Part shown: positions 25,985-35,539 of the stretch, one piece after another
Numbering within the stretch: the first letter of the stretch is position 1
Layout of the letters: the number at the start of each line of letters is the position of its first letter
DNA from: an uncultured Blautia sp.
GTDB taxonomy: Bacteria; Bacillota; Clostridia; Lachnospirales; Lachnospiraceae
Direction of reading: 5' to 3'
NCBI GenBank assembly: GCA_900556555.1
Contig: USPF01000019.1
Span: 1 to 35,682, forward strand
DNA: 35,682 nt
Notes under the pieces: generated by a model
The model's input: the letters and a program-made list of their open reading frames with translations, nothing else
Database searches by the model: none
Told to the model about the DNA's origin: nothing
Made by a program: the position numbers and the translations under genes

Positions 25985-27235
25985 TTATTTTCCACCAATT
26001 TTTCCATAAATATTTCTTGGAACTCTTGCCTTAATCTCAATGCCCTCTGGGGTATATTCTTCTGAGAGTAACTGCCCGTATTTCCGGATTATCTGAATCT
26101 GCCCTGCTTCCTGATACCCAAGCACTCTCTCCAGATATATCTGGTCTTCTGTAATCACTTTCTCCAGAACTTCCTTCAATTCTTCCAGTCCCTGTCCTGT
26201 TTTTACGGCTGTTTTCAGCACATAATCTGCCCTGAAATCACGCAAAATTTCCGGCTCTTCCACCCTATCCTGCTTGTTAAACAGGGTAACAATTTTCTTA
26301 TCCTGCACCCCAAGTTCCTTCAATGTTTCGTACACCACATACATCTGTTCATCTCTCTGAGGATTGGAAGCATCCACCACATGAATGATGAAATCTGCAT
26401 ACTTTGCTTCCTCCAGGGTACTTTTAAATGCCTCGATTAAATGGTGAGGTAATTTTCTGATAAATCCTACGGTATCTGTGAGATAAAGCCTCTGTTTTCC
26501 CGGAAGCTCCAGAACTCTTGTTGTGGGATCCAGGGTGGCAAATAATTTATCTTCTTCCAATACATCCGCATTGGTCAGGGTGTTCAGCAATGTAGATTTT
26601 CCCGCATTGGTATATCCTACAATGGCTGCTGTCATAATATTTTCTCTGCTTCTTCCTTCTCTCAGCAATTCTCTGTGACGTTTTACCTGCTCTAAATCCC
26701 TTTTTAATTGAGAAATCCGCACCTTAATCAAACGTCTGTCCATCTCCAGTTTTTTCTCACCCGGACCTCTGGTACCGATACCTCCCCCAAGTCTTGACAT
26801 GGATGTACCAAGTCCTGTAAGCCTTGATGCACGGTATCTAAGCTGTGCCAGCTCCACCTGAATTTTTCCTTCACTGGTACGTGCCCTTGATGCAAAAATA
26901 TCCAGTATCACCATGGTTCTGTCCATGATCTTTAGTTCCAATTCTCTCTCCAGGTTATTCATCTGAGACGGAGTCAGTTCATCATCACAGACAATACCTG
27001 TTGCATCATAAGCTGCTGCCATCATACGGATTTCTTCCAGCTTTCCGGTTCCCACATAATATCCCGGGTGGATAGCTTCCCTGCTCTGAATCATCATTCC
27101 CACGGTTTCGGCTCCCGCTGTTTTCACCAGATCCTTCAGCTCATCCAAAGAATCCTGGGTATCGTCTCCTTCTCTTGTCTGCACCCCTACCAGAATCACA
27201 CGTTCCTGTTCTTCTTTTAACTCATATAACTCCAT
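25985..27235 (-). CDS. hflX: Ribosome-associated GTPase HflX
   Basis: A 416-residue protein with the HflX N-terminal domain, the glycine-rich loop GGGIGTRGPGE (150-160), then a G domain: GYTNAGKS (207-214, G1), DTVGF (254-258, G3) and NKQD (320-323, G4, in place of NKxD). HflX binds the 50S subunit and can split stalled or heat-damaged ribosomes. The C-terminal tail ends in the KARVPRNIYGKI stretch. AGGAG precedes the ATG. It is monocistronic with its own promoter and a terminator on each side. Confidence 0.95.
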   Translation of the reverse strand: MELYELKEEQERVILVGVQTREGDDTQDSLDELKDLVKTAGAETVGMMIQSREAIHPGYYVGTGKLEEIRMMAAAYDATGIVCDDELTPSQMNNLERELELKIMDRTMVILDIFASRARTSEGKIQVELAQLRYRASRLTGLGTSMSRLGGGIGTRGPGEKKLEMDRRLIKVRISQLKRDLEQVKRHRELLREGRSRENIMTAAIVGYTNAGKSTLLNTLTNADVLEEDKLFATLDPTTRVLELPGKQRLYLTDTVGFIRKLPHHLIEAFKSTLEEAKYADFIIHVVDASNPQRDEQMYVVYETLKELGVQDKKIVTLFNKQDRVEEPEILRDFRADYVLKTAVKTGQGLEELKEVLEKVITEDQIYLERVLGYQEAGQIQIIRKYGQLLSEEYTPEGIEIKARVPRNIYGKIGGK

Positions 27236-27264
27236 ATAGTTCTCCTATTCTGCTTGCTTATTTT

Positions 27265-27293
27265 ATGATACTTCCTTCTTATGATTAAGGCAA
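27265..27293 (-). promoter_or_regulatory. Sigma-A promoter of hflX
   Basis: On the minus strand TTGCCT (27293-27288), a 17-nt spacer and TATCAT (27270-27265), 29 nt upstream of the hflX ATG. Confidence 0.65.
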
Positions 27294-27326
27294 GCCCTAT
27301 TCATTTTTTCAAAAATTTTATAATAT

Positions 27327-27370
27327 AAAAACCGGGAACTGTTTTTCTCCATCAACAGTTCCCGGTTTTT
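27327..27370 (-). terminator. Intrinsic terminator after the TPR lipoprotein gene
   Basis: AAAAACCGGGAACTGTT pairs with AACAGTTCCCGGTTTTT around a loop of about 10 nt. The stem overlaps the stop codon at 27372-27370, ending the glmM-TPR transcript. Confidence 0.88.
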
Positions 27371-28404
27371 TATCTCGTCTGTAAAAAATAATATTCCCGC
27401 AGTGCATCTTTATCTTGTGGATATCGCTCCAGATATTCGCTGACTTTCTCCTTTGCAGAAACAAAATCCATAGATTCCTCAAAAAACACGATTTGATTAA
27501 ACAAAAGCACCTGTTTCATTTCTAAATCTTTCGTTTTCAATCCCTTTTCGATATAAGACAATGCCTTTGTATAATCTCCCTGTGCCGCTGCACAACATGC
27601 CAGGCCATTATAGGCCTCTGCCTTCATATTCTCTGTTTCCAGGCATTTCTTATACATAGAAACTGCCTGTTCATAATCCTGTTCTTCTGCATATACCTTT
27701 CCCAGATATAAGGCTGCTTGCTCATAACCTTTTTTTAAAGCAGTCTTCAGAGATTTTTCTGCATCCTTATACTCAGAAAGATAATAATAAATCCGCCCTC
27801 TCTGATAATGGTCTTTGGCTGAATTTCCCTTTAAATCCAAAGCTGATTCCAGATATTCTTCTCCATCTGCCGATAAGCCGCATTCCTGGTAGATTCTGTA
27901 AATATCCAGATAATCCTGATAACCTGCATTGTGGGAGATAACCTTTTTGAAATCATTCTCCGCCTTTTTATATTCATTTCTCCTCAGGTAACAGCTTCCC
28001 CTGAGAAAGTATCCATCCTCATGCTCATCTGATTCCAGAAGCTGGCTGCAGGTCTCGATACAGCCCTGATAATCCTCTTGATGATACTGTGCATCCGCCA
28101 GATACAAATATAAATCTCTTTGTAATGCTTTCTCTTTTTTCTCTGTGATACCCAGGGCTGTAGAATAGGCTTCTTCCGCCTTTTCATAATTTCCCTGTCC
28201 TGTCCTGGCAAGCCCGATTCCTCTCCAGGACAGAATTGATTCTTCCCCTTTTTGTATGGCATCTTCAAAATTCTGGACTGCCTGTTCATATTTCTGCTTT
28301 TCCAGATTTTCCATACCTTTTTCATACTCTGCAGGTTCACTTTTTTTACAGCCGGCCAGCAGGCAAAGAGCTGCGGCTACGGCTAAAAGTACCCTTTTCT
28401 TCAC
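27370..28404 (-). CDS. TPR-repeat lipoprotein
   Basis: A 344-residue protein with a lipoprotein signal peptide (lipobox LLAGC, C19), followed by about eight consecutive TPR-like units (for example YEKGMENLEKQKYEQAVQNF and YNGLACCAAAQGDYTKALSY). TPR arrays mediate protein-protein contacts; no enzymatic domain is visible. The start is GTG 28404 with GAGGGTG about 6 nt upstream. It follows glmM by 32 nt and shares its transcript, which suggests a link to envelope synthesis, but the function is unknown. Confidence 0.85.
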   Translation of the reverse strand: MKKRVLLAVAAALCLLAGCKKSEPAEYEKGMENLEKQKYEQAVQNFEDAIQKGEESILSWRGIGLARTGQGNYEKAEEAYSTALGITEKKEKALQRDLYLYLADAQYHQEDYQGCIETCSQLLESDEHEDGYFLRGSCYLRRNEYKKAENDFKKVISHNAGYQDYLDIYRIYQECGLSADGEEYLESALDLKGNSAKDHYQRGRIYYYLSEYKDAEKSLKTALKKGYEQAALYLGKVYAEEQDYEQAVSMYKKCLETENMKAEAYNGLACCAAAQGDYTKALSYIEKGLKTKDLEMKQVLLFNQIVFFEESMDFVSAKEKVSEYLERYPQDKDALREYYFLQTR

Positions 28405-28436
28405 CTGTTCACCCTCTTGTCTTTCTGTAACAATAT

Positions 28437-29780
28437 TTATGCTATCAGATTTTCTGATTTGATCACTTCAATCACTTGGTTTACATAATCTTCACAAATT
28501 TCATTCGTAGCAGCCTCTACCATAACACGGATCAACGGCTCTGTTCCGCTTTCACGAACCAGGATTCTTCCATCATCGCCAAGGGCTTCTTCTACTTTTT
28601 TGACAACTTCTACTACCTTTGGATTCTCTCTTGCTTCCTTTTTATCCTTAACCTTCACATTTTTAAGAACCTGAGGATAAATAGTAACTTCTTTTGTCAG
28701 GGTGCTGAGCGGAAGTTTTTTCTCAATGATAACTTCCATCAGCTTCAAAGAAGTAAGAATGCCGTCTCCTGTGGTAGCATGTTTTGCAAAAATAATGTGA
28801 CCGGACTGCTCACCGCCAATAGAATGGCCGTTTGCCATCATATTTTCGCACACATACTTATCACCAACTGCTGTTTTTTCATAGGAAATCCCTTCCCTGT
28901 CACAGGCCTTATACAAGCCCAGGTTAGACATAATCGTTGTCACAATGGTATTGTTGTTCAATTTACCGCATTCTTTCATGTACTTGCCGCACACATACAT
29001 GATCAGGTCTCCATTTACCTCTTCTCCCTGGTCATCCACAGCAATACAGCGGTCTGCATCACCATCATAGGCAAATCCCACATCCAGCTGATTCTCTTTT
29101 ACAAATTGTTTCAGCTCTTCAATGTGTGTGGAACCACAGTTGGTATTGATATTTACACCATTTGGCTCATTGTGAATCACATAAGTTTTTGCCCCCAGTG
29201 CATCAAATACGCTTTTCGCAATGGCAGATGCACTTCCGTTGGAGCAGTCCAGTCCTACTCTCATGTTTTTAAATGCTCTGGTAGGAATAGAAATCAGATA
29301 TCCGATATAACGGTTTCTTCCTGCTGAGAAATCTACAGTACGTCCGATTTCTTCTTTCTTTGCCAAAGGCAGTTCTTCTATCTCACCATCAATGTATGCT
29401 TCTATCTGTTCCTCTACAGATGCTTCCAGTTTCTGGCCATTTCCATTTATAATTTTGATTCCATTGTCATAGAAAGGATTGTGACTGGCTGAAATCATAA
29501 TTCCACAGTCAAAGTCTTCTGTACGCACTACATAAGAAACACTTGGTGTTGTAGTAACGTGAAGCAAAAATACATCTGCACCGGAAGCGGTAAGGCCGGC
29601 AACCAAAGAATACTCAAACATATAGCTGCTTCGTCTGGTATCCTTTCCGATAACGATTCTTGCCTTATGTTCTTTCCCAAAATACCATCCCAGGAATCTG
29701 CCTACTTTGAACGCATGCTCTACTGTCAAATCCACGTTTGCTTCGCCACGAAAACCGTCTGTTCCAAAATATTTACCCAT
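28437..29780 (-). CDS. glmM: Phosphoglucosamine mutase
   Basis: A 447-residue alpha-D-phosphohexomutase. It has GTDGFRG at the N terminus (6-12), the phosphoserine loop ISASHNP (active S99), the Mg-binding DGDADR (239-244) and the C-terminal phosphate-binding RESGTEPLIRVM. It converts glucosamine-6-phosphate to glucosamine-1-phosphate for UDP-GlcNAc and hence peptidoglycan. AAAGGAG precedes the ATG. The promoter lies in the 88-nt gap from the nucleotidyltransferase gene. Confidence 0.97.
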   Translation of the reverse strand: MGKYFGTDGFRGEANVDLTVEHAFKVGRFLGWYFGKEHKARIVIGKDTRRSSYMFEYSLVAGLTASGADVFLLHVTTTPSVSYVVRTEDFDCGIMISASHNPFYDNGIKIINGNGQKLEASVEEQIEAYIDGEIEELPLAKKEEIGRTVDFSAGRNRYIGYLISIPTRAFKNMRVGLDCSNGSASAIAKSVFDALGAKTYVIHNEPNGVNINTNCGSTHIEELKQFVKENQLDVGFAYDGDADRCIAVDDQGEEVNGDLIMYVCGKYMKECGKLNNNTIVTTIMSNLGLYKACDREGISYEKTAVGDKYVCENMMANGHSIGGEQSGHIIFAKHATTGDGILTSLKLMEVIIEKKLPLSTLTKEVTIYPQVLKNVKVKDKKEARENPKVVEVVKKVEEALGDDGRILVRESGTEPLIRVMVEAATNEICEDYVNQVIEVIKSENLIA

Positions 29781-29835
29781 AATTAGCTCCTTTTACACAA
29801 TCATTCTCTTTTTTTGTCTTATTAGTGCCTTTAAC

Positions 29836-29864
29836 ACAATAACACACTTTGAGAAATTTGTCAC
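29836..29864 (-). promoter_or_regulatory. Predicted promoter of glmM, flanked by an inverted repeat
   Basis: On the minus strand GTGACA (29864-29859), a 17-nt spacer and TATTGT (29841-29836). The perfect 7-bp inverted repeat ATTAGTG/CACTAAT (29868-29862 and 29827-29821) brackets it. Confidence 0.5.
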
Positions 29865-29868
29865 TAAT

Positions 29869-30792
29869 TTATGAAAAGAGCTGCTCCTTATATACACCTT
29901 TTTTCACCAGGTCACGGAAAGATTCCATAACTTTTTCTTTGTCTTCCTGGTAAGTCACACCAAACCATGTATCATGTGTCTTCAGAACAGCTACTTCTGC
30001 TCTGTTTTCTTTAATAAGCTGGTCTACCACTGCCGGAAGGAGATATTCCTTCTTGATTTCTCCCGGTTTTACATTAGCAAGAAATTCTTTAAATCCCTGT
30101 TCTAATGCTTCCAGGAATTCAGGAGTCAGCCCCCACATATTCATAGATACCAGGGTCTGGGAATCTAAAGCTTTCTTCTCTCCAGTTTCCTCATCTACCG
30201 CTGCCGGGCCTTCCGGTGTTTTCTGGATGTTATAAGTCTCCTCAATGCCCACCAGATTTCTATTGTCATCCAGGGAACAAACACCTCTTGTTACGCCACC
30301 GTTATCACTTAATGTATTTTCCAGAATAAATCCAGCCATACAGATATCCATCTTTTCTCCTGCTGCCTTGTCTGCTACAAGATAATCATGGATTTTTACA
30401 AAAGCTTCTTTTCCATAATAATCATCTGCATTAATCACAACAAACGGCTCTGCAATAGCCTTTTTTGCAGCCAGAACCGCCTGGCCGGTTCCCCACGGCT
30501 TCGTACGGTCTGCCGGGCAGGTAAAGCCTTCCGGAAGATCCTTTAAATCCTGGAATACATATTCCACTTCTGTAATTTTTTCAATTCTGTTTCCGATGAT
30601 TTCTCTGAATTCTTCTTCAATATCTTTTCTGATAATAAAAACAACCTTATTAAATCCTGCCTCTAACGCATCATGGATGGAATAATCCATAATGATCTCT
30701 CCACTTGGGCCTACTTTTGCCAACTGCTTGATTCCTTTTCCAAAGCGGCTTCCAATACCGGCAGCCATGATTACTAATGCTGTTTTTTTCAT
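29869..30792 (-). CDS. Nucleotidyltransferase (NDP-sugar pyrophosphorylase type)
   Basis: A 307-residue protein of the GT-A-like NTP transferase fold. MAAGIGSRFG (9-18) followed by KQLAKVGPSG is the nucleotide-binding loop, and NADDYYG (121-127) holds the metal-binding aspartates. It would couple an NTP to a sugar phosphate or a similar phosphorylated compound; the substrate cannot be told from sequence. It lies 51 nt after prfA with a good SD (AAGGAG) and may be the last gene of the rho-prfA run. A contribution to surface glycan precursors is possible but unproven. Confidence 0.8.
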   Translation of the reverse strand: MKKTALVIMAAGIGSRFGKGIKQLAKVGPSGEIIMDYSIHDALEAGFNKVVFIIRKDIEEEFREIIGNRIEKITEVEYVFQDLKDLPEGFTCPADRTKPWGTGQAVLAAKKAIAEPFVVINADDYYGKEAFVKIHDYLVADKAAGEKMDICMAGFILENTLSDNGGVTRGVCSLDDNRNLVGIEETYNIQKTPEGPAAVDEETGEKKALDSQTLVSMNMWGLTPEFLEALEQGFKEFLANVKPGEIKKEYLLPAVVDQLIKENRAEVAVLKTHDTWFGVTYQEDKEKVMESFRDLVKKGVYKEQLFS

Positions 30793-30843
30793 GATATTTC
30801 TCCTTGTTACTGCTTATATAAAATAAATTTATGAGTTACCTGA

Positions 30844-31920
30844 TTATGAATCCATTCCCTGATTTGCCAATTTTGCCATTTGGTCTGCGGACACCAGGTT
30901 ATCGATAATCTCCTGTAAATCTCCGTTTAAGATACTATCCAGACGGTGAAGTGTCAGTTTAATCCTATGGTCAGTGACACGCCCCTGTGGGAAGTTGTAG
31001 GTTCTGATTTTCTCAGAACGGTCTCCTGTTCCAACCTGGCTTCTTCTTGCCTCTGCTTCTGCGTCATGACGCTTCTGTAATTCCATATCATACAGACGGG
31101 AACGCAGAACTTTTAACGCCTTATCCTTGTTTTTCAACTGAGATTTTTCATCCTGACAGGAGATTACGATTCCTGTAGGAATATGGGTCAGACGCACTGC
31201 AGAGTCTGTAGTATTGACACACTGTCCACCATTTCCAGATGCCCTGAAGACATCAAACTTACAATCATTTAAGTCTAACTGGAAGTCAATCTCTTCTGCT
31301 TCCGGCATAATTGCTACTGTAATCGTAGAAGTATGGATTCTGCCGCCGCTTTCTGTCTCAGGAACACGCTGTACACGGTGAACACCGCTTTCGTATTTCA
31401 GTTTGGAATATGCACCCTGTCCGTTGATCATAAAGGTTACTTCCTTAAAACCTCCGATTCCATTCTCATTGAGACTGAGCATCTCACATCTCCAATTCTG
31501 GGATTCTGCATATTTTACATACATTCTGTAGATTTCTGCTGCAAACAAGGCTGCTTCGTCACCGCCTGCACCAGCACGAATTTCCACAATAACATTCTTT
31601 TCATCATTAGGGTCTTTTGGAAGAAGAAGGATTTTTAATTCCTTTTCCAGTTCTTCAATTCTTTTTTTCGCTTCTGACAGCTCTTCCTTCAGCATTTCAC
31701 GCATTTCTTCATCAGATTCTTCATCCAGCATCATCAGGCTGTCTTCCACTGTCTCTTTGCAGGATTTATATTCATTATATGCATCTGCAATGGGCTGAAG
31801 TTCGCTCTGTTCCTTCATTAATTTCTGGAATCTTGATGTATCATTTGCCACTGTTGGTTCATTTAATTCGTTTAAAATTTCTTCAAGGCGTACTAAAATG
31901 TCCTCTAACTTATCAAACAT
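30844..31920 (-). CDS. prfA: Peptide chain release factor 1
   Basis: A 358-residue class I release factor. The stop-codon recognition tripeptide is PET (187-189), the RF1-type PxT, which indicates UAA/UAG reading. The peptidyl-tRNA hydrolysis motif is GGQ (231-233) within [14 protein letters not shown]. Length and domain order are standard. AGGAGG lies about 8 nt before the ATG. Its modifying enzyme PrmC is encoded immediately upstream (11-nt gap), as in many bacteria. Confidence 0.97.
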   Translation of the reverse strand: MFDKLEDILVRLEEILNELNEPTVANDTSRFQKLMKEQSELQPIADAYNEYKSCKETVEDSLMMLDEESDEEMREMLKEELSEAKKRIEELEKELKILLLPKDPNDEKNVIVEIRAGAGGDEAALFAAEIYRMYVKYAESQNWRCEMLSLNENGIGGFKEVTFMINGQGAYSKLKYESGVHRVQRVPETESGGRIHTSTITVAIMPEAEEIDFQLDLNDCKFDVFRASGNGGQCVNTTDSAVRLTHIPTGIVISCQDEKSQLKNKDKALKVLRSRLYDMELQKRHDAEAEARRSQVGTGDRSEKIRTYNFPQGRVTDHRIKLTLHRLDSILNGDLQEIIDNLVSADQMAKLANQGMDS

Positions 31921-31931
31921 TGTTTTTCCTC

Positions 31932-32801
31932 CTACTTTCTAATTCCTGTTACACACCGGTCAAGCCCTGCCAGATCCTGAATCACCTGCACCTGGCTGTA
32001 TCCCTGTTTTTCCATAAGCTGGCTTACAGCTTCTCCCTGGTCATATCCAATCTCAAAGGCAAGAATACCACCTTCCTTTAGATACTGTTCTGCCTCTCTG
32101 ATAATCTCCCGGTAAAAATACAAGCCGTCTTCCTTTCCGTCTAAAGCCATTTTAGGCTCATGGAACTTCACCTCATCCATCAATTCTTCAATCACTGATG
32201 TTTTAATATACGGGGGATTTGAAATAATCATATCATAGATTCCCTGTACCTTGTCAAATAAATTGCTGTGTACCCACCTGGCAGGAATTCCTAAATTTTT
32301 CCCATTTGTTTCCGCCACTTTCAGGGCTTTTTCCGACAAATCCACACCTGTCCCTGTGGCATTTTCCAGGTTTGAAAGCAGACTTAATAAAATACATCCG
32401 CTTCCGGTACACACATCCAGAATGTCCAGAGCTTTTCTTCTCTCTTCTGAAAAAACCGTACGGCTTAGTTTCAGGACTTCTTCTACCAGAACCTCTGTAT
32501 CCTGGCGGGGAATCAGCACATTTTCATTGACATAAAATCGCATTCCGTAAAAATACGCTTCTCCTGTGAGCTGCTGTAAAGGTACATGCCTGCTTCTCAG
32601 ACCAATGTATTCCACATACTGTTCTGCTTTTTCCGTGTCTGCCATCTCATCTTCATGGACAAAATACCAGGTTCTCGATATCTGAAAAACATATTCCAGA
32701 AGCAGCCATGCATCCAGAGCATACTCTTCAATTTCTGACTCCTGCAGACAGGCTTTTCCGTACTCCAGAAGTTTTTTATAGCTTCTCTCTTTTTCCATCA
32801 T
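31932..32801 (-). CDS. prmC: Release factor glutamine methyltransferase
   Basis: A 289-residue SAM-dependent methyltransferase. [12 protein letters not shown] (129-140) is the SAM loop, and NPPY (195-198) is the catalytic motif that recognises the glutamine amide. The N-terminal helical domain binds release factors. It methylates the GGQ glutamine of RF1 and RF2. The start overlaps the DUF1385 stop by 1 nt (TGATG); the next codon is also ATG (32798) and could be used. Confidence 0.95.
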   Translation of the reverse strand: MMEKERSYKKLLEYGKACLQESEIEEYALDAWLLLEYVFQISRTWYFVHEDEMADTEKAEQYVEYIGLRSRHVPLQQLTGEAYFYGMRFYVNENVLIPRQDTEVLVEEVLKLSRTVFSEERRKALDILDVCTGSGCILLSLLSNLENATGTGVDLSEKALKVAETNGKNLGIPARWVHSNLFDKVQGIYDMIISNPPYIKTSVIEELMDEVKFHEPKMALDGKEDGLYFYREIIREAEQYLKEGGILAFEIGYDQGEAVSQLMEKQGYSQVQVIQDLAGLDRCVTGIRK

Positions 32802-33778
32802 CAGGGTTCTCCGTCTACCGGAACTTCCGGGAAATTTTCCTGCAAATACGCTTTCCAGTCAAACACCGCTTCCACCGCAGCAATAGCAACTTCCGCCATA
32901 TCCGGTGTAGGTTCTTTTGTTGTCAGTTTCTGCAAGGCCAGTCCCGGTTTTGAAAGCCAGGTCACTGCACAACTATCACTGTTTCCTGCCAGTCTTATGA
33001 CTTCATAAGAAATACCTGCAATAACAGGAACCAGCAGAACCCGGACCGTCACTCTAAGCCACAGAGTCTTAATAGGCACTATGGCAAAAAATCCCAGGAA
33101 AAATATAATGCTGATGATAATAACAAAAAACAGAAAACTGGTTCCGCACCGTTTATGGAATCTGGAACTTTTCATCACATTCTCCACCGTCAACGGCATA
33201 CCACGTTCCACACAATTAATACACTTATGTTCTGCTCCATGATACATAAACACTCTCTGGATATCTTCCATCCTGGATATCAAAAGCATATACGCCAGGA
33301 AAAGGCAAATCCTCACTCCAGCCTCCGCAATGGTCACAATTGTTTCTGTAGCTCCCACCTTGTGAAGCAGGCTGGCCAGCAGATAAGGAAGCACCATAAA
33401 CAATCCCACTGAAAAAAGCACAGAAAAAATAACCGTCCCTGTCATAAGAATTTTATCCTGTTTTTCTTTTTTGGCATCCTCGCGCTCTTTTGCCTCTCCG
33501 GTCAGTGTTTTTCTCTTCTCAAACTCTTCCTCTTCTTCAAAAAAAGTCGCAGAATACATCAGGCATTTCGTTCCTACTACCAAAGAATCGATAAAGTTAA
33601 ATACCCCTCTTAGAATAGGAAGCTTCAGCAATGCCTTGCATTTCATCACACTTTTATAGTCTTCGATTTTAATTTCTATCTCTTTATCCGGCTTTCTGAC
33701 CGCAACAGAATACACATCACCATGACGCATCATAATGCCTTCCATCACAGCCTGTCCGCCTATATTAGATGACTTCAT
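32801..33778 (-). CDS. DUF1385 family membrane protein
   Basis: A 325-residue protein. The N terminus has the conserved NIGGQAVMEGIMMR (5-18), followed by a soluble stretch, about four membrane helices, and the conserved YHGAEHKCINC segment between helices 2 and 3, which has a metal-site look (His, Glu, His, Cys). The function of DUF1385 is unknown. The ORF extends to 33811, but ATG 33778 has GGGAGG 5 nt upstream and is preferred. It is translationally coupled to prmC. Its constant neighbourhood with prmC, prfA and rpmE in Clostridia suggests a housekeeping role linked to translation. Confidence 0.88.
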   Translation of the reverse strand: MKSSNIGGQAVMEGIMMRHGDVYSVAVRKPDKEIEIKIEDYKSVMKCKALLKLPILRGVFNFIDSLVVGTKCLMYSATFFEEEEEFEKRKTLTGEAKEREDAKKEKQDKILMTGTVIFSVLFSVGLFMVLPYLLASLLHKVGATETIVTIAEAGVRICLFLAYMLLISRMEDIQRVFMYHGAEHKCINCVERGMPLTVENVMKSSRFHKRCGTSFLFFVIIISIIFFLGFFAIVPIKTLWLRVTVRVLLVPVIAGISYEVIRLAGNSDSCAVTWLSKPGLALQKLTTKEPTPDMAEVAIAAVEAVFDWKAYLQENFPEVPVDGEP

Positions 33779-33810
33779 GTTTCCTCCCGAATTTTCCGCT
33801 AAACGCAACA

Positions 33811-33840
33811 AGAGGTTGAAGTCTTAAAACCTCAACCTCT
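33811..33840 (-). terminator. Hairpin downstream of rpmE, weak terminator
   Basis: AGAGGTTGA pairs with TCAACCTCT around a 12-nt loop. On the minus strand it is followed by TGTTGCGTTT, not a clean T-run, so it may only attenuate transcription into the DUF1385-prmC-prfA genes. Confidence 0.5.
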
Positions 33841-33853
33841 TTCTACCTCATTA

Positions 33854-34054
33854 TTATTTCATGCCGTATTTCTTATTGAACTTATCAATACGTCCACGAG
33901 CCTGTGCAGCTTTCTGCTGTCCTGTATAGAAAGGATGACATTTAGAGCAAACTTCTACGCGGAGCTCAGACTTTGTAGAACCTGTTTTAAATGTATTTCC
34001 ACAGTTGCATGTTACTGTACATTCCTGATAATTTGGATGGATTCCTTCTTTCAT
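33854..34054 (-). CDS. rpmE: 50S ribosomal protein L31, zinc-binding form
   Basis: A 66-residue protein beginning MKEGIHPNY, the canonical L31 start. Cysteines C16, C18, C36 and C39 (TCNCG and CSKCH) form the zinc site, so this is the C+ version. The alternative zinc-free YkrA/RpmE2 type is not in the window. A GTG at 34063 extends the frame, but it is part of the SD (AGAGGTG) for ATG 34054. It has its own promoter after rho and a hairpin behind it. Confidence 0.97.
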   Translation of the reverse strand: MKEGIHPNYQECTVTCNCGNTFKTGSTKSELRVEVCSKCHPFYTGQQKAAQARGRIDKFNKKYGMK

Positions 34055-34128
34055 GATTTTCACCTCTTCTATTATATTTTGATTATTTATATTGTTTTAT
34101 TGCGTTTTCAAATTCAAACAGCTTTTGC

Positions 34129-34157
34129 AGTATATCATATTCTCATAATAATTGCAA
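34129..34157 (-). promoter_or_regulatory. Extended -10 promoter of rpmE
   Basis: On the minus strand TTGCAA (34157-34152), a 17-nt spacer and TATACT (34134-34129), with TGA just before the -10 box giving an extended -10. It lies about 75 nt upstream of the rpmE start. Confidence 0.78.
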
Positions 34158-34183
34158 GTGTTATTCCCGAAATCCTCTATTCT

Positions 34184-35539
34184 TTATGAAAGAATTCGCT
34201 GTTTTTTGATTGTCTGAACAAATTCTGCGTTATCTTTTGTTCTTGCGAACATATTTAAGATATTTTCTGTGGCTTCATCACTCTTCATACCGTTTAATGC
34301 CTTACGCATAATGTCCACTGCTTCCTGTTCCTCAGCAGTTAAAAGCAGGTCTTCACGCCTTGTCCCTGATTTGGCAATATCAATAGCCGGAAAAACTCTC
34401 TTTTCCTGAAGCTTTCTGTCAAGAACCAGTTCCATGTTGCCCGTTCCTTTAAATTCTTCGTATACCACATCATCCATCTTGCTGCCTGTATCTACAAGCG
34501 CTGTTGCCAAAATAGTAAGGCTTCCGCCCTCTCTCATATTTCTTGCCGCACCGAAAAATCTCTTTGGCATGTGAAGTGCTGCCGGATCAAGACCACCGGA
34601 CAAGGTACGTCCACTTGGCGGCACTGTCAGGTTGTAGGCTCTTGCCAGTCTGGTAATACTGTCTATGAAAATCGTAACATCTTTTTTATGTTCTACCAGA
34701 CGTTTTGCCCTTTCAATGGTCATCTCAGACACACGTTTATGGTGCTCCGGAAGCTCATCAAATGTAGAATAAATAATTTCTACATTTTTGCCCTTAATTG
34801 CCTCTTTGATATCGGTAACTTCCTCCGGACGTTCATCGATTAACAGGATAATCAGGTGCATTTCCGGATTATTCTTTAAAATGGACTTCGCCGCATCCTT
34901 TAAAAGTGTTGTCTTACCTGCTTTTGGAGGAGATACAATCATTCCCCTCTGTCCTTTTCCGATAGGACTCACCAAATCCGTAATGCGCATAGCCATGCTT
35001 CCGCCCGGACGTTCCAAATGCAGACGCTCGTTTGGGAAAATCGGTGTCATATCTTCAAAGTTCAAACGATGTATTTCATTAGCTTTGATATCGTTGATAT
35101 GCGTAACATATAAAAGCGCTGAAAATTTCTCATTCTGACTTTTTACTCTTGTATTTCCTTTTAAAATATCTCCTGTTTTCAAATTAAAACGGCGAATTTG
35201 AGACGGTGACACATACACGTCATTTTCTCCCGGCAGATAATTATCGCTTCGGATAAATCCGTAACCGTCAGGCAATACCTCTAAAATTCCTTTTGCCGTA
35301 ATACCGCTGTCTAATTCAGACTGCTCCATCGGCGCTCTGGAGCTTTTTGCTTCTTCCGTTTGGTTTTCTGCGCTCTTTGTTTCAACTGTTTTATTTTCCA
35401 TACTTTTCTCTTTCTGGTCTTCTTCTACCATACGCTCTACCAGCTCACTTTTTTTCAATGTGGAAATTCCTTTTAAGCCTCTGGCTTTTGCCACTTCCTT
35501 TAATGCTCCAAGTGACAGGGACTCATATTTTTCTCTCAT
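34184..35539 (-). CDS. rho: Transcription termination factor Rho
   Basis: A 451-residue hexameric RNA helicase. It has a Rho N-terminal helical domain (about 1-40, [15 protein letters not shown]), a charged Glu/Lys/Ser-rich linker (about 41-77), the RNA-binding cold-shock domain (about 80-155, [15 protein letters not shown]), and the ATPase core with Walker [10 protein letters not shown] (203-211), [10 protein letters not shown] and the secondary RNA-binding segments. It ends many untranslated transcripts. AAAGGA precedes the ATG at 7 nt. It is the first gene of the rho-rpmE-DUF1385-prmC-prfA neighbourhood. Upstream (35540-35682) is AT-rich leader or promoter DNA cut by the window edge, in which I see no confident promoter. 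Confidence 0.97.
   Translation of the reverse strand: MREKYESLSLGALKEVAKARGLKGISTLKKSELVERMVEEDQKEKSMENKTVETKSAENQTEEAKSSRAPMEQSELDSGITAKGILEVLPDGYGFIRSDNYLPGENDVYVSPSQIRRFNLKTGDILKGNTRVKSQNEKFSALLYVTHINDIKANEIHRLNFEDMTPIFPNERLHLERPGGSMAMRITDLVSPIGKGQRGMIVSPPKAGKTTLLKDAAKSILKNNPEMHLIILLIDERPEEVTDIKEAIKGKNVEIIYSTFDELPEHHKRVSEMTIERAKRLVEHKKDVTIFIDSITRLARAYNLTVPPSGRTLSGGLDPAALHMPKRFFGAARNMREGGSLTILATALVDTGSKMDDVVYEEFKGTGNMELVLDRKLQEKRVFPAIDIAKSGTRREDLLLTAEEQEAVDIMRKALNGMKSDEATENILNMFARTKDNAEFVQTIKKQRILS

Noticed and set aside
28476..29327. A 283-codon plus-strand open frame
   Set aside because: It lies wholly antisense to glmM, which has complete motifs; the antisense frame shows no recognisable domain and no ribosome-binding site.
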